This document shows, in pieces, positions 19,823 to 27,680 of a stretch of DNA of 64,000 nt. A model generated the notes under the pieces. It did not search any database. It worked only from the letters and a program-made list of their open reading frames with translations, and was not told the DNA's origin. Numbering within the stretch: position 1 is the first letter of the stretch; the number at the start of each line of letters is the position of its first letter. The stretch is from an uncultured Faecalicatena sp. Lineage in GTDB: Bacteria > Bacillota > Clostridia > Lachnospirales > Lachnospiraceae. Location: NCBI GenBank assembly GCA_902489075.1, contig CABTYO010000003.1, positions 1-64,000 of the forward strand, read 5' to 3'. The position numbers and the translations under genes were made by a program.

Positions 19823-20269
19823 ATGAAAAGTTTTCAAGGAAGAGTTGTAACTCCGGGGAACATCACCGCACAGGCGCTGGTGTCACATGGGGGCTTAAAT
19901 ACGCTGGCGTCTTTTCAAAAGGCCCTGCAGTTCGGGGATAAAAAGGCAACCTGCGGGGATCAGAATAATCCGGATCTGTATGGAAAGCAGATGGCAGGAA
20001 AGGCTTTATGCCTGCCCAGGACCATCGGTTCTACGACAGGCGGGCTGGTCCTGTACTGTGCCTGCTCCATGAAACGGCAGCCGGCATGTATGCTGTTCTC
20101 CGAACCGATTGATTCTCTTGCCGGGGCAGGTGCGATTCTGGCGGATGTGTGGCTGGAGGATGTCACAATGCCGGTCGTAGATTCCCTGGGGGAAGAGTTT
20201 CTTAAATATGTAAAGGACGGGATGAAGATTACCATGAAGGAAGATGGAGTTGTGGTAGTAGAGGAATAG
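19823..20269 (+). CDS. Aconitase X small (swivel) subunit
   Basis: A 148-residue AcnX swivelling-domain subunit (formerly DUF126). It starts with the usual MKSFQGRVVTPGNITAQALVS and has the family's LPRTIGSTTGGLVLY segment, whose Ser lies in the active site of the partner complex, followed by FSEPIDSLAGAGAILADVW. It should join the large subunit encoded upstream to form the complete dehydratase in the cytoplasm. GGAGGG (19809-19814) lies 8 nt before ATG 19823. The next gene, an EamA transporter, begins 4 nt after the stop, so co-transcription is likely. Confidence 0.93.
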   Translation: MKSFQGRVVTPGNITAQALVSHGGLNTLASFQKALQFGDKKATCGDQNNPDLYGKQMAGKALCLPRTIGSTTGGLVLYCACSMKRQPACMLFSEPIDSLAGAGAILADVWLEDVTMPVVDSLGEEFLKYVKDGMKITMKEDGVVVVEE

Positions 20270-20273
20270 AAAA

Positions 20274-21140
20274 ATGTGGATATTATTTGCAGCAGGTTCC
20301 GCTTTTTTCGCCGGAGTTACATCGATTCTGGCAAAGTGCGGGATCGAGAAGACGGATTCGAATGTGGCAACAGCAGTACGTACCATCGTTGTTTTCATCT
20401 TTTCCTGGATCATGGTGCTGATCGTGGGCAGCCAGTCCCAGATCACATCCGTTGATACGAAGACCTTTGTATTTCTGATCCTGTCAGGACTTGCTACGGG
20501 AGCGTCATGGATGTGCTATTTCCATGCGCTCCAGATCGGGGATATTAATAAAGTCGTTCCCATCGATAAGTCCAGTACCGTGCTGACGATCATTCTGGCA
20601 TTGATATTCCTGGGAGAGGGAATCACATGGCAGAAGCTGATTGCAGTGATCGTGATCGCCGCAGGGATTCTATTGATGATCCGGAAAAAGGAATCAGAGA
20701 GCACCGCTCAGAAAAAGGGGAAAAGCTGGATGATCTATGCGGTGCTTTCGGCGGTTTTTGCGAGTCTCACAGCTATTCTTGGGAAAATTGGAATCACCAA
20801 TATTGAATCAAATCTGGGAACCGCGATTCGGACTTCTGTAGTACTGGCCATGGCCTGGCTGATGGTATTGGTCACAAAAAAGCAGTCTGAGGTACGGAAA
20901 ATCGAGAGGAAGGAGCTTCTCTTTATCTGCCTTTCAGGGATCGCGACAGGTGCCTCCTGGCTCTGCTACTACAGGGCACTTCAGGACGGACCGGCAAGCG
21001 TGGTTATCCCGATCGATAAGCTGAGTATTCTGGTTACGGTTGCATTTTCCTACGTTGTATTCCACGAGAAGCTGGATAAACGGTCAGGGATGGGACTGCT
21101 TCTGCTGGCAGCGGGGACCGTTGCGATGGCATTTTTGTAG
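20274..21140 (+). CDS. EamA/DMT-family transporter
   Basis: A 288-residue integral membrane protein with about ten hydrophobic segments in two homologous halves of five (MWILFAAGSAFFAGVTSILAKCG... and MIYAVLSAVFASLTAILGKIG...). The halves share GLATGASWMCYFHALQIGDINKVVPIDK and GIATGASWLCYYRALQDGPASVVIPIDK, an internal duplication typical of the drug/metabolite transporter superfamily. Members export or import small metabolites; substrate is unknown. Four nucleotides separate it from the AcnX small subunit, so it probably carries the substrate or product of that pathway. A strong hairpin terminator follows at 21171-21197. Confidence 0.9.
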   Translation: MWILFAAGSAFFAGVTSILAKCGIEKTDSNVATAVRTIVVFIFSWIMVLIVGSQSQITSVDTKTFVFLILSGLATGASWMCYFHALQIGDINKVVPIDKSSTVLTIILALIFLGEGITWQKLIAVIVIAAGILLMIRKKESESTAQKKGKSWMIYAVLSAVFASLTAILGKIGITNIESNLGTAIRTSVVLAMAWLMVLVTKKQSEVRKIERKELLFICLSGIATGASWLCYYRALQDGPASVVIPIDKLSILVTVAFSYVVFHEKLDKRSGMGLLLLAAGTVAMAFL

Positions 21141-21170
21141 GACAGGTAATGAGAAGAACTGGTGTAATAG

Positions 21171-21197
21171 AAAAGACGGCTGTGGCAGCCGTCTTTT
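21171..21197. terminator. Bidirectional terminator
   Basis: AAAAGACGGCTG and CAGCCGTCTTTT pair perfectly around a TGG loop. A-run and T-run flank it symmetrically, so it can end both the AcnX operon and the convergent glycosidase operon. Confidence 0.92.
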
Positions 21198-21219
21198 CAT
21201 GTCTCTTTTCTTAAATTTT

Positions 21220-23517
21220 CTATTCATCCGCCGGCTTTGGAATCTTTGACAATTCATCATTCAGTCTGACCGCCAGTTCCTGGGGGAATGCCTTCCCCAA
21301 TTTAGAAATCATTTTCGCCAGTTTGAAGTTTTTCGCCAGATAAATTGTCTCTTTTCCCGTGACAGGGACAAAGTAAGACTCCAATATTTTTTCCGCCTCC
21401 GCATTTTCCAGAATCTCAGCAATGCGGTCATTCACGGAGTAGGTACCTGACACGAAATGAAAGTCATCTGTATTTTCGAACCAGTTTACGATTCCTGCTT
21501 TTCCTTCCAGATCGGTCATCTTGTAGGATTTATTATATGTCTGTACTCCGTTGAGCACAAGTTCATCCTGAGTATCTTCCGCCTTCGCAAGAAGTGTATG
21601 GCTCCCCAGCGACAGATTTACTGTGAAGCAAAAGACCTTACTGCCTTCCAGGGAAGCAATCTTTTCGCCGTCCAGATATAAAGTAACCTCAGGCTGGTTG
21701 GAGTACACTTTGATTTCCCGTTCTTTCGCCACGCGGTCTACATAATGATGACCGCAGATGTGGACAAATGGTTCCTCGGACCAGTAAGCTTTATATAAAT
21801 AAAAAGCGTCTTTTTTCACTTTCCGGTCATAGGTGATAAGACCTTTCTGGTTCACTCCCGGTGCGCCGCCTTCATCTCTGCGGTCGCTGCCGAAATCAAA
21901 CATGTTCCACACATAATGGCTCCAGACAAAAGGCCTCTTGTCGAGAATCGCTTCCAGTTTTTCGTGGAGCAGTGCCTGGTAATCCTCGGTATAGTCATTT
22001 GCTTTTGGCTTATCGCTGTGATACCGTATGGAACCATCTCCGCCATATTCCGAAAGTCCTACACATATGGAGGGGGATTCCTGGTGGAACTTATCCAGCC
22101 ATCCAGCCAGGTCCTCCGGCTCTCCTAAGTACCAGCCAAAATAATGGTTGAAGGAGGTCAGATCAGGGATCTTTACAAGCTGGCTGTCTCCGGGTACATT
22201 GCCCAGGCATGCCTGGCAGGTCAGACGGGCCGGATTCAGACTTTTTGCCATATCATGAAGTTCCTGTACCATTTTTGTCAGGTCAGGGTCTACTTTCATA
22301 CTTTCCATATTCTGGATTGTAGTTTCATTTTCCAACCCCCAAAAACAGATGGAGGGGTGGTTATAGTTCTGGCAGATTAATTCTGCCATCTGGCTTCTCA
22401 GGTTTTCGCAGGCGCCTTTTGTCTTGCTCATCTGTGAAATAAATGGGATTTCCGCCCATACTACAAGCCCCCTCTGGTCACACAGATCATAAAAATAAGC
22501 ATCGTGCTGATAGTGTGCAAGGCGGACAGAAGTCGCCCCGATCTCGCAGATCAGTTCGATATCTTCCTCGTGCTCTGCCCTGCCGATGGCCCAGCCTTTA
22601 TCCTTCCGGTCCTGATGCCTGGAAACACCGTGAAGCGGATAGCTTTCTCCGTTTAAGAAAAATCCCTTCTCTGCATCGACAGAAAATGAACGGACTCCAA
22701 AAGGGATTTCCAGCCTGTCCAGTGCTGTCTCATCTGCCAGAACCATGCTGTCTGCCGAGTCTGCACTGTTCGCCCCATCTGTCAGACTTGCCCGCAACGT
22801 ATAAAGATAAGGATCCTTTCTCCCATTCCACAAATGAGGAGTTTCAAATTCCAGTACCACCGGTTCCTCAGACCAGGGAAGATGGACCTTCGCCACACAC
22901 TCATTGTCGGCATCCAGTACAGCATATTCTGCCATCAGCCCCGGAACCGGGTTCTCAACCATGCTTCGCACGGTGACCTCAGCCTTCCCATTCTTCACTC
23001 CGGCATCAATGTAAATGCCGCTGGATGCATAATGGTTCACAGCAAAGTGTGTCCTTGCGACTGTCAAAAGGGAAACATCTCTGTAGATCCCACCGAAAAA
23101 GGTATAATCGGCTGTCCTTGGATACACGTCCTCATTGTCCCGGTTATCTGCCTGAACGCAGAGCAGGACATCTTTCTGTCCGGCATACTCTGTAAGATCC
23201 ACCCGGAAGGCGGAATAGCCTCCGGCATGTGTCCCAAGCAGTGTTCCATTGACATAGACCTTTGCCACACTGTTGACGGCAGCAAATTCCAGATATAATT
23301 CCTGCGTCTTATCAATCACAGGCAGGTCCAACAGTTTCTGATACCAGCAGGCTCCGCGGTAATAATCATTTCCACCGTCCTGCCCGTCATACTGGTTCCA
23401 GGTATGAGGAATGTCAACGGATGAGGCCTGAGGCAGTGTCAGACGCTGCGTTTCCAGACCGGGAAGGTCTTCCTTTGAGAAAAGCCAGCCCTGGTTTATA
23501 TTTTCTTTTTTACGCAT
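21220..23517 (-). CDS. Glycoside hydrolase family 2 (beta-galactosidase or -glucuronidase)
   Basis: A 765-residue GH2 enzyme: N-terminal jelly-roll sugar-binding domain (about 10-165), immunoglobulin-like domain (about 170-280), catalytic TIM barrel (about 285-590), then an extra C-terminal beta domain. The acid/base Glu is in CFWGLENE (about residue 395) and the nucleophile Glu in VGLSEYGG (about 489). SRHQDRKDKGWAIG resembles LacZ-type enzymes. A later NQKGLITYDRKVKKDAFYLYKAYW segment has an N-x-K-G motif also seen in beta-glucuronidases, so the sugar is uncertain. No signal peptide: it works in the cytoplasm on sugars imported by the GPH symporter encoded upstream. GGAGG lies 7 nt before the ATG. 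Confidence 0.9.
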   Translation of the reverse strand: MRKKENINQGWLFSKEDLPGLETQRLTLPQASSVDIPHTWNQYDGQDGGNDYYRGACWYQKLLDLPVIDKTQELYLEFAAVNSVAKVYVNGTLLGTHAGGYSAFRVDLTEYAGQKDVLLCVQADNRDNEDVYPRTADYTFFGGIYRDVSLLTVARTHFAVNHYASSGIYIDAGVKNGKAEVTVRSMVENPVPGLMAEYAVLDADNECVAKVHLPWSEEPVVLEFETPHLWNGRKDPYLYTLRASLTDGANSADSADSMVLADETALDRLEIPFGVRSFSVDAEKGFFLNGESYPLHGVSRHQDRKDKGWAIGRAEHEEDIELICEIGATSVRLAHYQHDAYFYDLCDQRGLVVWAEIPFISQMSKTKGACENLRSQMAELICQNYNHPSICFWGLENETTIQNMESMKVDPDLTKMVQELHDMAKSLNPARLTCQACLGNVPGDSQLVKIPDLTSFNHYFGWYLGEPEDLAGWLDKFHQESPSICVGLSEYGGDGSIRYHSDKPKANDYTEDYQALLHEKLEAILDKRPFVWSHYVWNMFDFGSDRRDEGGAPGVNQKGLITYDRKVKKDAFYLYKAYWSEEPFVHICGHHYVDRVAKEREIKVYSNQPEVTLYLDGEKIASLEGSKVFCFTVNLSLGSHTLLAKAEDTQDELVLNGVQTYNKSYKMTDLEGKAGIVNWFENTDDFHFVSGTYSVNDRIAEILENAEAEKILESYFVPVTGKETIYLAKNFKLAKMISKLGKAFPQELAVRLNDELSKIPKPADE

Positions 23518-23557
23518 GTAATACCTCCATGTTTCTTACATTTAAGAGCTTTTTTAC

Positions 23558-24964
23558 TTACTGGATTCCCTGCTCTCTTCTCTTTTTCAGTTCTTCTACA
23601 TTCTGATTGATGATATTCTTTGTCAATGGATAAACGAACATCAGGATCAGTGCTACAATAATATAGACTGCAGCAGGAATGGAGGTTGCGATCGTATAAA
23701 GAGAAGACTTTACGGCTGCTGTCTGTACAACACCAGGAGTTGTGTCAAATGCAATCATGCCAAGTACAAAGCCGCTGAGTCCGCTTCCGATTGCCTGTCC
23801 TACTTTACGTGAAAAGGAGTAGGAGGCATACACAATCCCGTCCTCACGTGTGTGTGTCAGGATCTGCTGGTAGTCAATGACATCAGAAACATGTGCCCAC
23901 ACAGTCATAGTCCAGAAGCCAAATGCGAAGGTATTGATGATTGCAAATGAAAAATATACCCAGACATTGGTGACTCTTAAAAGGCATAGGATGATCTGGC
24001 TTACTCCGGCAATGAAAAACAGGATGGATGAAACTTCCTTTTTCCCATATTTTGCAGTGATTTTTGCAATGAACGGAGCCATTAAGATGGAAACGCCTAC
24101 CCCGACAAAGGTCATCAGTGAAAGCGCACCTTTATTATTAAAGTAGTCAATATATACATATTGTGACAGACCGTTTGTGACATTTGAGCAAAGCATTAAA
24201 AGGATTGAGCACAGGATCAGGATCAAAAGGGCCTTGTTCATAAAGATTCCTTTAAATGTCTGTCCCAGGGATACTTTACTGATATTTGGCACATCTTTGA
24301 CACGCTCTGTTGTATTTAAGTAGCAGACTGCATAGCAGATGATAGCTGCTACAGAAAAGATTCCCGCGATCATGGTAAGCCTTGGACCAGAGAGCACCTG
24401 ATTTCCATTTGCATCTGTTGTATAAATCACGATAGGAGTCACAACGCCGATAAACAGACCGGAAAAGGTTCCGCCCATAGAACGCCAGGTTGAGAGGGAT
24501 GCACGTCCTTTCGGGTCCTCTGTCAATGCAGCAGCCATAGAACCATAAGGGATGTTGATCGAGGTGTAGAATACACTTCCCCAAAGGATATATGTCACCC
24601 ACATTAACACGATTTTAACCGCCATGGGAGCTCCGGCAAGCCCGGACTGGTACATCAGGAAGCTTGCGATGGCAACAGGTCCTGCCATTCTGCGTATCCA
24701 TGGACGGAATCTTCCGTCTTTGGCTGCCTTGCTGGTGTCGACGATGCGTCCCATGGTGATATCTGTAAAAGCATCCAGCAGTTTGGAACACAGAAGCATG
24801 GCCCCGACTAAAGCAGCATTGACACCCATGACTTTGGTATAAAATACGAGGATGTATGAGCTTGCAAAATTGAACATCAGGTCATTTCCCAGATCTCCAA
24901 AAAGATAGCCCACCTTATCCCGTATGCCAAAGGGGCGTGTTGAAACGTTTACTTGGTTCTTCAT
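23558..24964 (-). CDS. GPH-family sugar:cation symporter
   Basis: A 468-residue protein with about twelve membrane segments, in the glycoside-pentoside-hexuronide:cation symporter family (MelB/UidB relatives). The diagnostic N-terminus is present: GIRDKVGYLFGDLGNDLMFNFASSYILVFYT, with LLDAFTDITMGRIVD in the second loop and DGRFRPWI. It should bring a glycoside into the cell together with H+ or Na+. It lies 40 nt upstream of the GH2 glycosidase on the same strand and is the first gene of that operon, divergent from an AraC-type regulator, so transport, hydrolysis and control are encoded together. Confidence 0.92.
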   Translation of the reverse strand: MKNQVNVSTRPFGIRDKVGYLFGDLGNDLMFNFASSYILVFYTKVMGVNAALVGAMLLCSKLLDAFTDITMGRIVDTSKAAKDGRFRPWIRRMAGPVAIASFLMYQSGLAGAPMAVKIVLMWVTYILWGSVFYTSINIPYGSMAAALTEDPKGRASLSTWRSMGGTFSGLFIGVVTPIVIYTTDANGNQVLSGPRLTMIAGIFSVAAIICYAVCYLNTTERVKDVPNISKVSLGQTFKGIFMNKALLILILCSILLMLCSNVTNGLSQYVYIDYFNNKGALSLMTFVGVGVSILMAPFIAKITAKYGKKEVSSILFFIAGVSQIILCLLRVTNVWVYFSFAIINTFAFGFWTMTVWAHVSDVIDYQQILTHTREDGIVYASYSFSRKVGQAIGSGLSGFVLGMIAFDTTPGVVQTAAVKSSLYTIATSIPAAVYIIVALILMFVYPLTKNIINQNVEELKKRREQGIQ

Positions 24965-24987
24965 AAAATTTTACCTCCTTTTTGTGA

Positions 24988-25003
24988 AAACCTTTACTGG
25001 TTT
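24988..25003. promoter_or_regulatory. Inverted repeat in the symporter leader
   Basis: AAACC-tttact-GGTTT lies 24-39 nt upstream of the symporter start codon, in the 213-bp divergent region shared with the AraC-type gene. It is a possible binding site for that regulator or for a catabolite regulator; the arms are short. A TATAAT at 25139-25144 is the likely -10 of the AraC-type gene. Confidence 0.35.
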
Positions 25004-25177
25004 CCAGTCATAATGTTCTGGACCTATTTTATAGAAGTATGAAGGTTAGAAATAGACAAAATTCTACAATTTTTAGCATAAATCTCAACATCCGCCCCGA
25101 AAGTGTGGATAAACTGACGATAAAATGTTAATATGAAATATAATATACAGACAAAATGACGGCTTGAGGAGGGATAC

Positions 25178-26413
25178 ATGTTGGGCATCCAGGACAAAGA
25201 AAAGAGGATCAAGAGTGTGAAGGAATTTTTGCGTATCATTGACCAGATGGCAAAAACATCCTATTTTTATATTACAGAGGAGCAGGAGAATCAGGAGTAT
25301 GCCCCGGACCCCACCTGCCCGGATTTCATTAAAAATGTGATCACCGAATTTTTGGAAGGCCCTCAGATCGCAGAGATGCCATGTGACTCGGGGATTCATT
25401 TCATTCTGAATTTCGGCATTCATTTTCTTGTCTACCATCTTCCAGGGAAAGAAGGATACTGTGTCATCGGCCCGCTCCGTTATAAGCGGCCTGCGCGTGC
25501 AGAGATAACAGCCTATGTCAAGAAGTACGGTCTGGAGAAAAATTATCAGTACATACTGAGCAGTTTCTTAGGCTCTATCACAGATGAACATGCAAGCGCA
25601 TGGCCTCTTGCATATATTTTAGAGCACATTTATGATATGGATCTGGATTCGGAAGAATTTGGAGCACTTAAACGTGTTTATCTGGAAGATATGCCACAGG
25701 AGGGAATCAGTGTGGCACCACCGGTGAAGTCTGACATGCGGATCATAGATGAAAAGTATGAAAAGGAGCAGGAGCTGCAGACGCTGGTTGCACAGGGAAA
25801 ACGGATTGCAGCAGGCAGACTCATGGAGGCTCATGACAAGACAAAATACTTCCGTCATTCCGGGTTAAATTCCATGCTTCGGATGATTACCCTGAATCTC
25901 CTGTGCAGACAGGCATTGATACAGGCAGGTGTCACGCCTGCTTATATCGAGCATATCTATGCTTCTTATATCCGGGAGACTGCCGGCAATATGAGTGAGC
26001 TCGAATGCAGGGAGGATCAGTATACTGCCAGGATGCTGGATGATTACTGCAAACTGGCAAGAGATTATTCCACCCAGAATGCCTCCGGCCCGGTGCGCAA
26101 GATCATAGATTATGTCCTGCTGAATTATACAGAGGATATTTCGGTCAGTGTTATTGCGGTATATCTGGATATGACGCCGAATTATGTTTCCTCGATTTTC
26201 AAAAAAGAGATGGGACAGTCTCTGACAAATTACATCAATGAGGTCAGAGTGGAATCCAGCCTGAATCTTTTAAGACACACGGATCTGTCGATCAGTGAGA
26301 TTGGAGAGCGGGTTGGCTTTAAGGATTACAATTATTTCTCCAGAATCTTTAAAAAACAGATGAATGTCTCGCCGGCCGCATACCGGAAAGAAACAGCTAA
26401 CCATAATAAGTGA
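25178..26413 (+). CDS. AraC-family transcriptional regulator
   Basis: A 411-residue regulator. Residues about 310-405 are an AraC-type double helix-turn-helix: KIIDYVLLNYTEDISVSVIAVYLDMTPNYVSSIFKKEMG, then ESSLNLLRHTDLSISEIGERVGFKDYNYFSRIFKKQMNVSPAAYRK. The N-terminal 300 residues form a sensor region with no membrane segment and a central stretch resembling those of other Firmicute AraC regulators; I do not recognise a named ligand domain. GAGGAGGG is 4 nt upstream of the ATG. It is transcribed away from the GPH symporter-GH2 operon and most likely activates it in response to the imported sugar. Confidence 0.92.
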   Translation: MLGIQDKEKRIKSVKEFLRIIDQMAKTSYFYITEEQENQEYAPDPTCPDFIKNVITEFLEGPQIAEMPCDSGIHFILNFGIHFLVYHLPGKEGYCVIGPLRYKRPARAEITAYVKKYGLEKNYQYILSSFLGSITDEHASAWPLAYILEHIYDMDLDSEEFGALKRVYLEDMPQEGISVAPPVKSDMRIIDEKYEKEQELQTLVAQGKRIAAGRLMEAHDKTKYFRHSGLNSMLRMITLNLLCRQALIQAGVTPAYIEHIYASYIRETAGNMSELECREDQYTARMLDDYCKLARDYSTQNASGPVRKIIDYVLLNYTEDISVSVIAVYLDMTPNYVSSIFKKEMGQSLTNYINEVRVESSLNLLRHTDLSISEIGERVGFKDYNYFSRIFKKQMNVSPAAYRKETANHNK

Positions 26414-26435
26414 TTCAATAAAGGAGCACAAAGCC

Positions 26436-26756
26436 ATGAGCCACGAAAATTCAAACAAGAAGGAAAAGAAATATTCCTTCTTCAGCCATAAAGAATGTGA
26501 ATATTTCCCCTGCCACAAGACGAACGATCCGGAGAATTTCAACTGCCTGTTCTGCTATTGCCCATTATATGCGCTGGGGGACAGATGCGGCGGGAACTTC
26601 CGTTATACGGAAAAAGGAGTCAAGGACTGTACGAACTGCCTTCTGCCGCATAAGAGAGAGAACTATGGGTATGTTACAGGTAAATATCAGGAGATCAAGG
26701 AACTTGCCTTGAGGGAACGGAACAATCCAGGCAGGGATGGAAAAAAAGAAAAGTGA
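26436..26756 (+). CDS. Cysteine-rich small domain protein
   Basis: A 106-residue protein with nine cysteines in the pattern of the Cys-rich small domain family: FFSHKECEYFPCHK...NCLFCYCPLYALGDRCGG...GVKDCTNCLLPHK. The spacing suggests metal binding (zinc or Fe-S), although the role of the family is not established; relatives often sit near cobalamin genes, which are absent here. The start is ATG 26436, with AAGGAG 8 nt upstream; an in-frame ATG at 26364 lies inside the AraC-type gene and has no such site. It follows the AraC-type gene by 22 nt and may share its transcript. Confidence 0.87.
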   Translation: MSHENSNKKEKKYSFFSHKECEYFPCHKTNDPENFNCLFCYCPLYALGDRCGGNFRYTEKGVKDCTNCLLPHKRENYGYVTGKYQEIKELALRERNNPGRDGKKEK

Positions 26757-26769
26757 TCACCGGAACGGA

Positions 26770-26798
26770 AAGAGGGCAGGAATGATTCCTGCCCTCTT
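26770..26798. terminator. Hairpin between convergent genes
   Basis: AAGAGGGCAGGAAT and ATTCCTGCCCTCTT pair almost fully around a very short loop. It can end both the cysteine-rich protein transcript and the convergent lipoprotein transcript; the T run is weak on both sides. Confidence 0.75.
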
Positions 26799-26873
26799 CA
26801 AAAGATGAAACCTCAATCCTTACAGATCCCGGTTAGTTCCTGCATAAGCAGCAATCTGCTGCTACCAGGGCGT

Positions 26874-27500
26874 TCACCCGGTTGCGCAATCTGCAGGATG
26901 GTCATTTACGCATACCTGGCTGTGGTATTTTTCAATCTCTTTTTCCCAGAATGCCTGATCCTGTGCACCTGTATAGGCATCTCCAAGCTGCTCACCGTCA
27001 CGGTTCAGGAAGATCGTAGTAGGTGTTTCCGGATATTTGTCAAGCATCTGCTTATCCACTTCTTTGGAATCCAGAAAATGTAGATAGTTGGCATCGGTCT
27101 TTGAGATGACAGCGGCCGCCGCTTCATCTCTCTTTTCTGTAACGCCCCGGATTACACCGACGATCTGCACCCCTTTTCCGGAATACTGGCCTGAAATCGC
27201 TGAAAAGGCTTTCATTTCATCCTCACAGGATTCACAGGAAGGATCCCAGATGTTGATCACGGTCAATTCTGCATTCTGAAGGAGCCGGGTTAATTCCGTT
27301 TCGGTTCCGTCGAATTTTTTCAGCTTAAAATTTTCAAATGAAGCAGTCACATCCGCTTTTGAGAGACTTTTACTTTGAAGCTCGGTTTCCTGTGAAGCAT
27401 CGGCTTTGGGAGACTCTGCTGTCTTGGAAGAAGTGCTGCAGGCGGTAAGTGACAATGCGGCAGCAGTTATGGCTGCCAGCAGGACAGTTCTTTTCTTCAT
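26874..27500 (-). CDS. Thioredoxin-like (TlpA/redoxin) lipoprotein
   Basis: A 208-residue lipoprotein: signal peptide with lipobox LTAC (Cys near 21), Ser/Ala/Lys linker, then a thioredoxin fold (about 55-195). The redox site is WDPSCESCEDEM, a C-x-x-C where TlpA proteins usually have WCPPC or similar; the cis-proline region is YPETPTTIFLNRDG. It should act on the outer face of the membrane in thiol-disulfide exchange. An extra cysteine pair sits in the C-terminal tail (CVNDHPADC), which could form its own disulfide. No partner membrane reductase (CcdA-like) is adjacent. A TTGACA-17-TATCAT promoter with a dyad precedes it. Confidence 0.9.
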   Translation of the reverse strand: MKKRTVLLAAITAAALSLTACSTSSKTAESPKADASQETELQSKSLSKADVTASFENFKLKKFDGTETELTRLLQNAELTVINIWDPSCESCEDEMKAFSAISGQYSGKGVQIVGVIRGVTEKRDEAAAAVISKTDANYLHFLDSKEVDKQMLDKYPETPTTIFLNRDGEQLGDAYTGAQDQAFWEKEIEKYHSQVCVNDHPADCATG

Positions 27501-27532
27501 GGAGATTCACCTCTTTCTGTAAAAATTAATGA

Positions 27533-27577
27533 TACAGTTCATACTGTAATGATAACAGTTACAGAAAGACATGTCAA
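27533..27577 (-). promoter_or_regulatory. Promoter with dyad operator, thioredoxin-like lipoprotein
   Basis: On the minus strand, TTGACA (27577-27572), 17-bp spacer, TATCAT (27554-27549). Immediately downstream TACAGT-tcat-ACTGTA (27533-27548) is a perfect 6-bp inverted repeat, overlapped by CTGTAA...TTACAG (27544-27564). This placement at the transcription start suggests a repressor site; the TACA...TGTA ends recall BlaI/CopY boxes but no such regulator is adjacent. Confidence 0.6.
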
Positions 27578-27627
27578 GGAAATTAGAAGAAAGATACCAT
27601 TTTTTTGCAGAAACGTATGCATTCTTG

Positions 27628-27636
27628 TGATATAAT
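27628..27636 (+). promoter_or_regulatory. Extended -10 promoter of the PanE-like gene
   Basis: TGATATAAT (TATAAT 27631-27636), 45 nt upstream of the start codon, without a clear -35. Confidence 0.5.
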
Positions 27637-27680
27637 GCTCGTATAGTAACCATCAGTCAGGCAAAGGAGGCAGATTTATT

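Noticed and set aside
22443..22976. Plus-strand open frame opposite the GH2 gene
   Set aside because: Its product is Pro/Ser/His-rich without a known pattern, while the opposite strand encodes complete GH2 domains.
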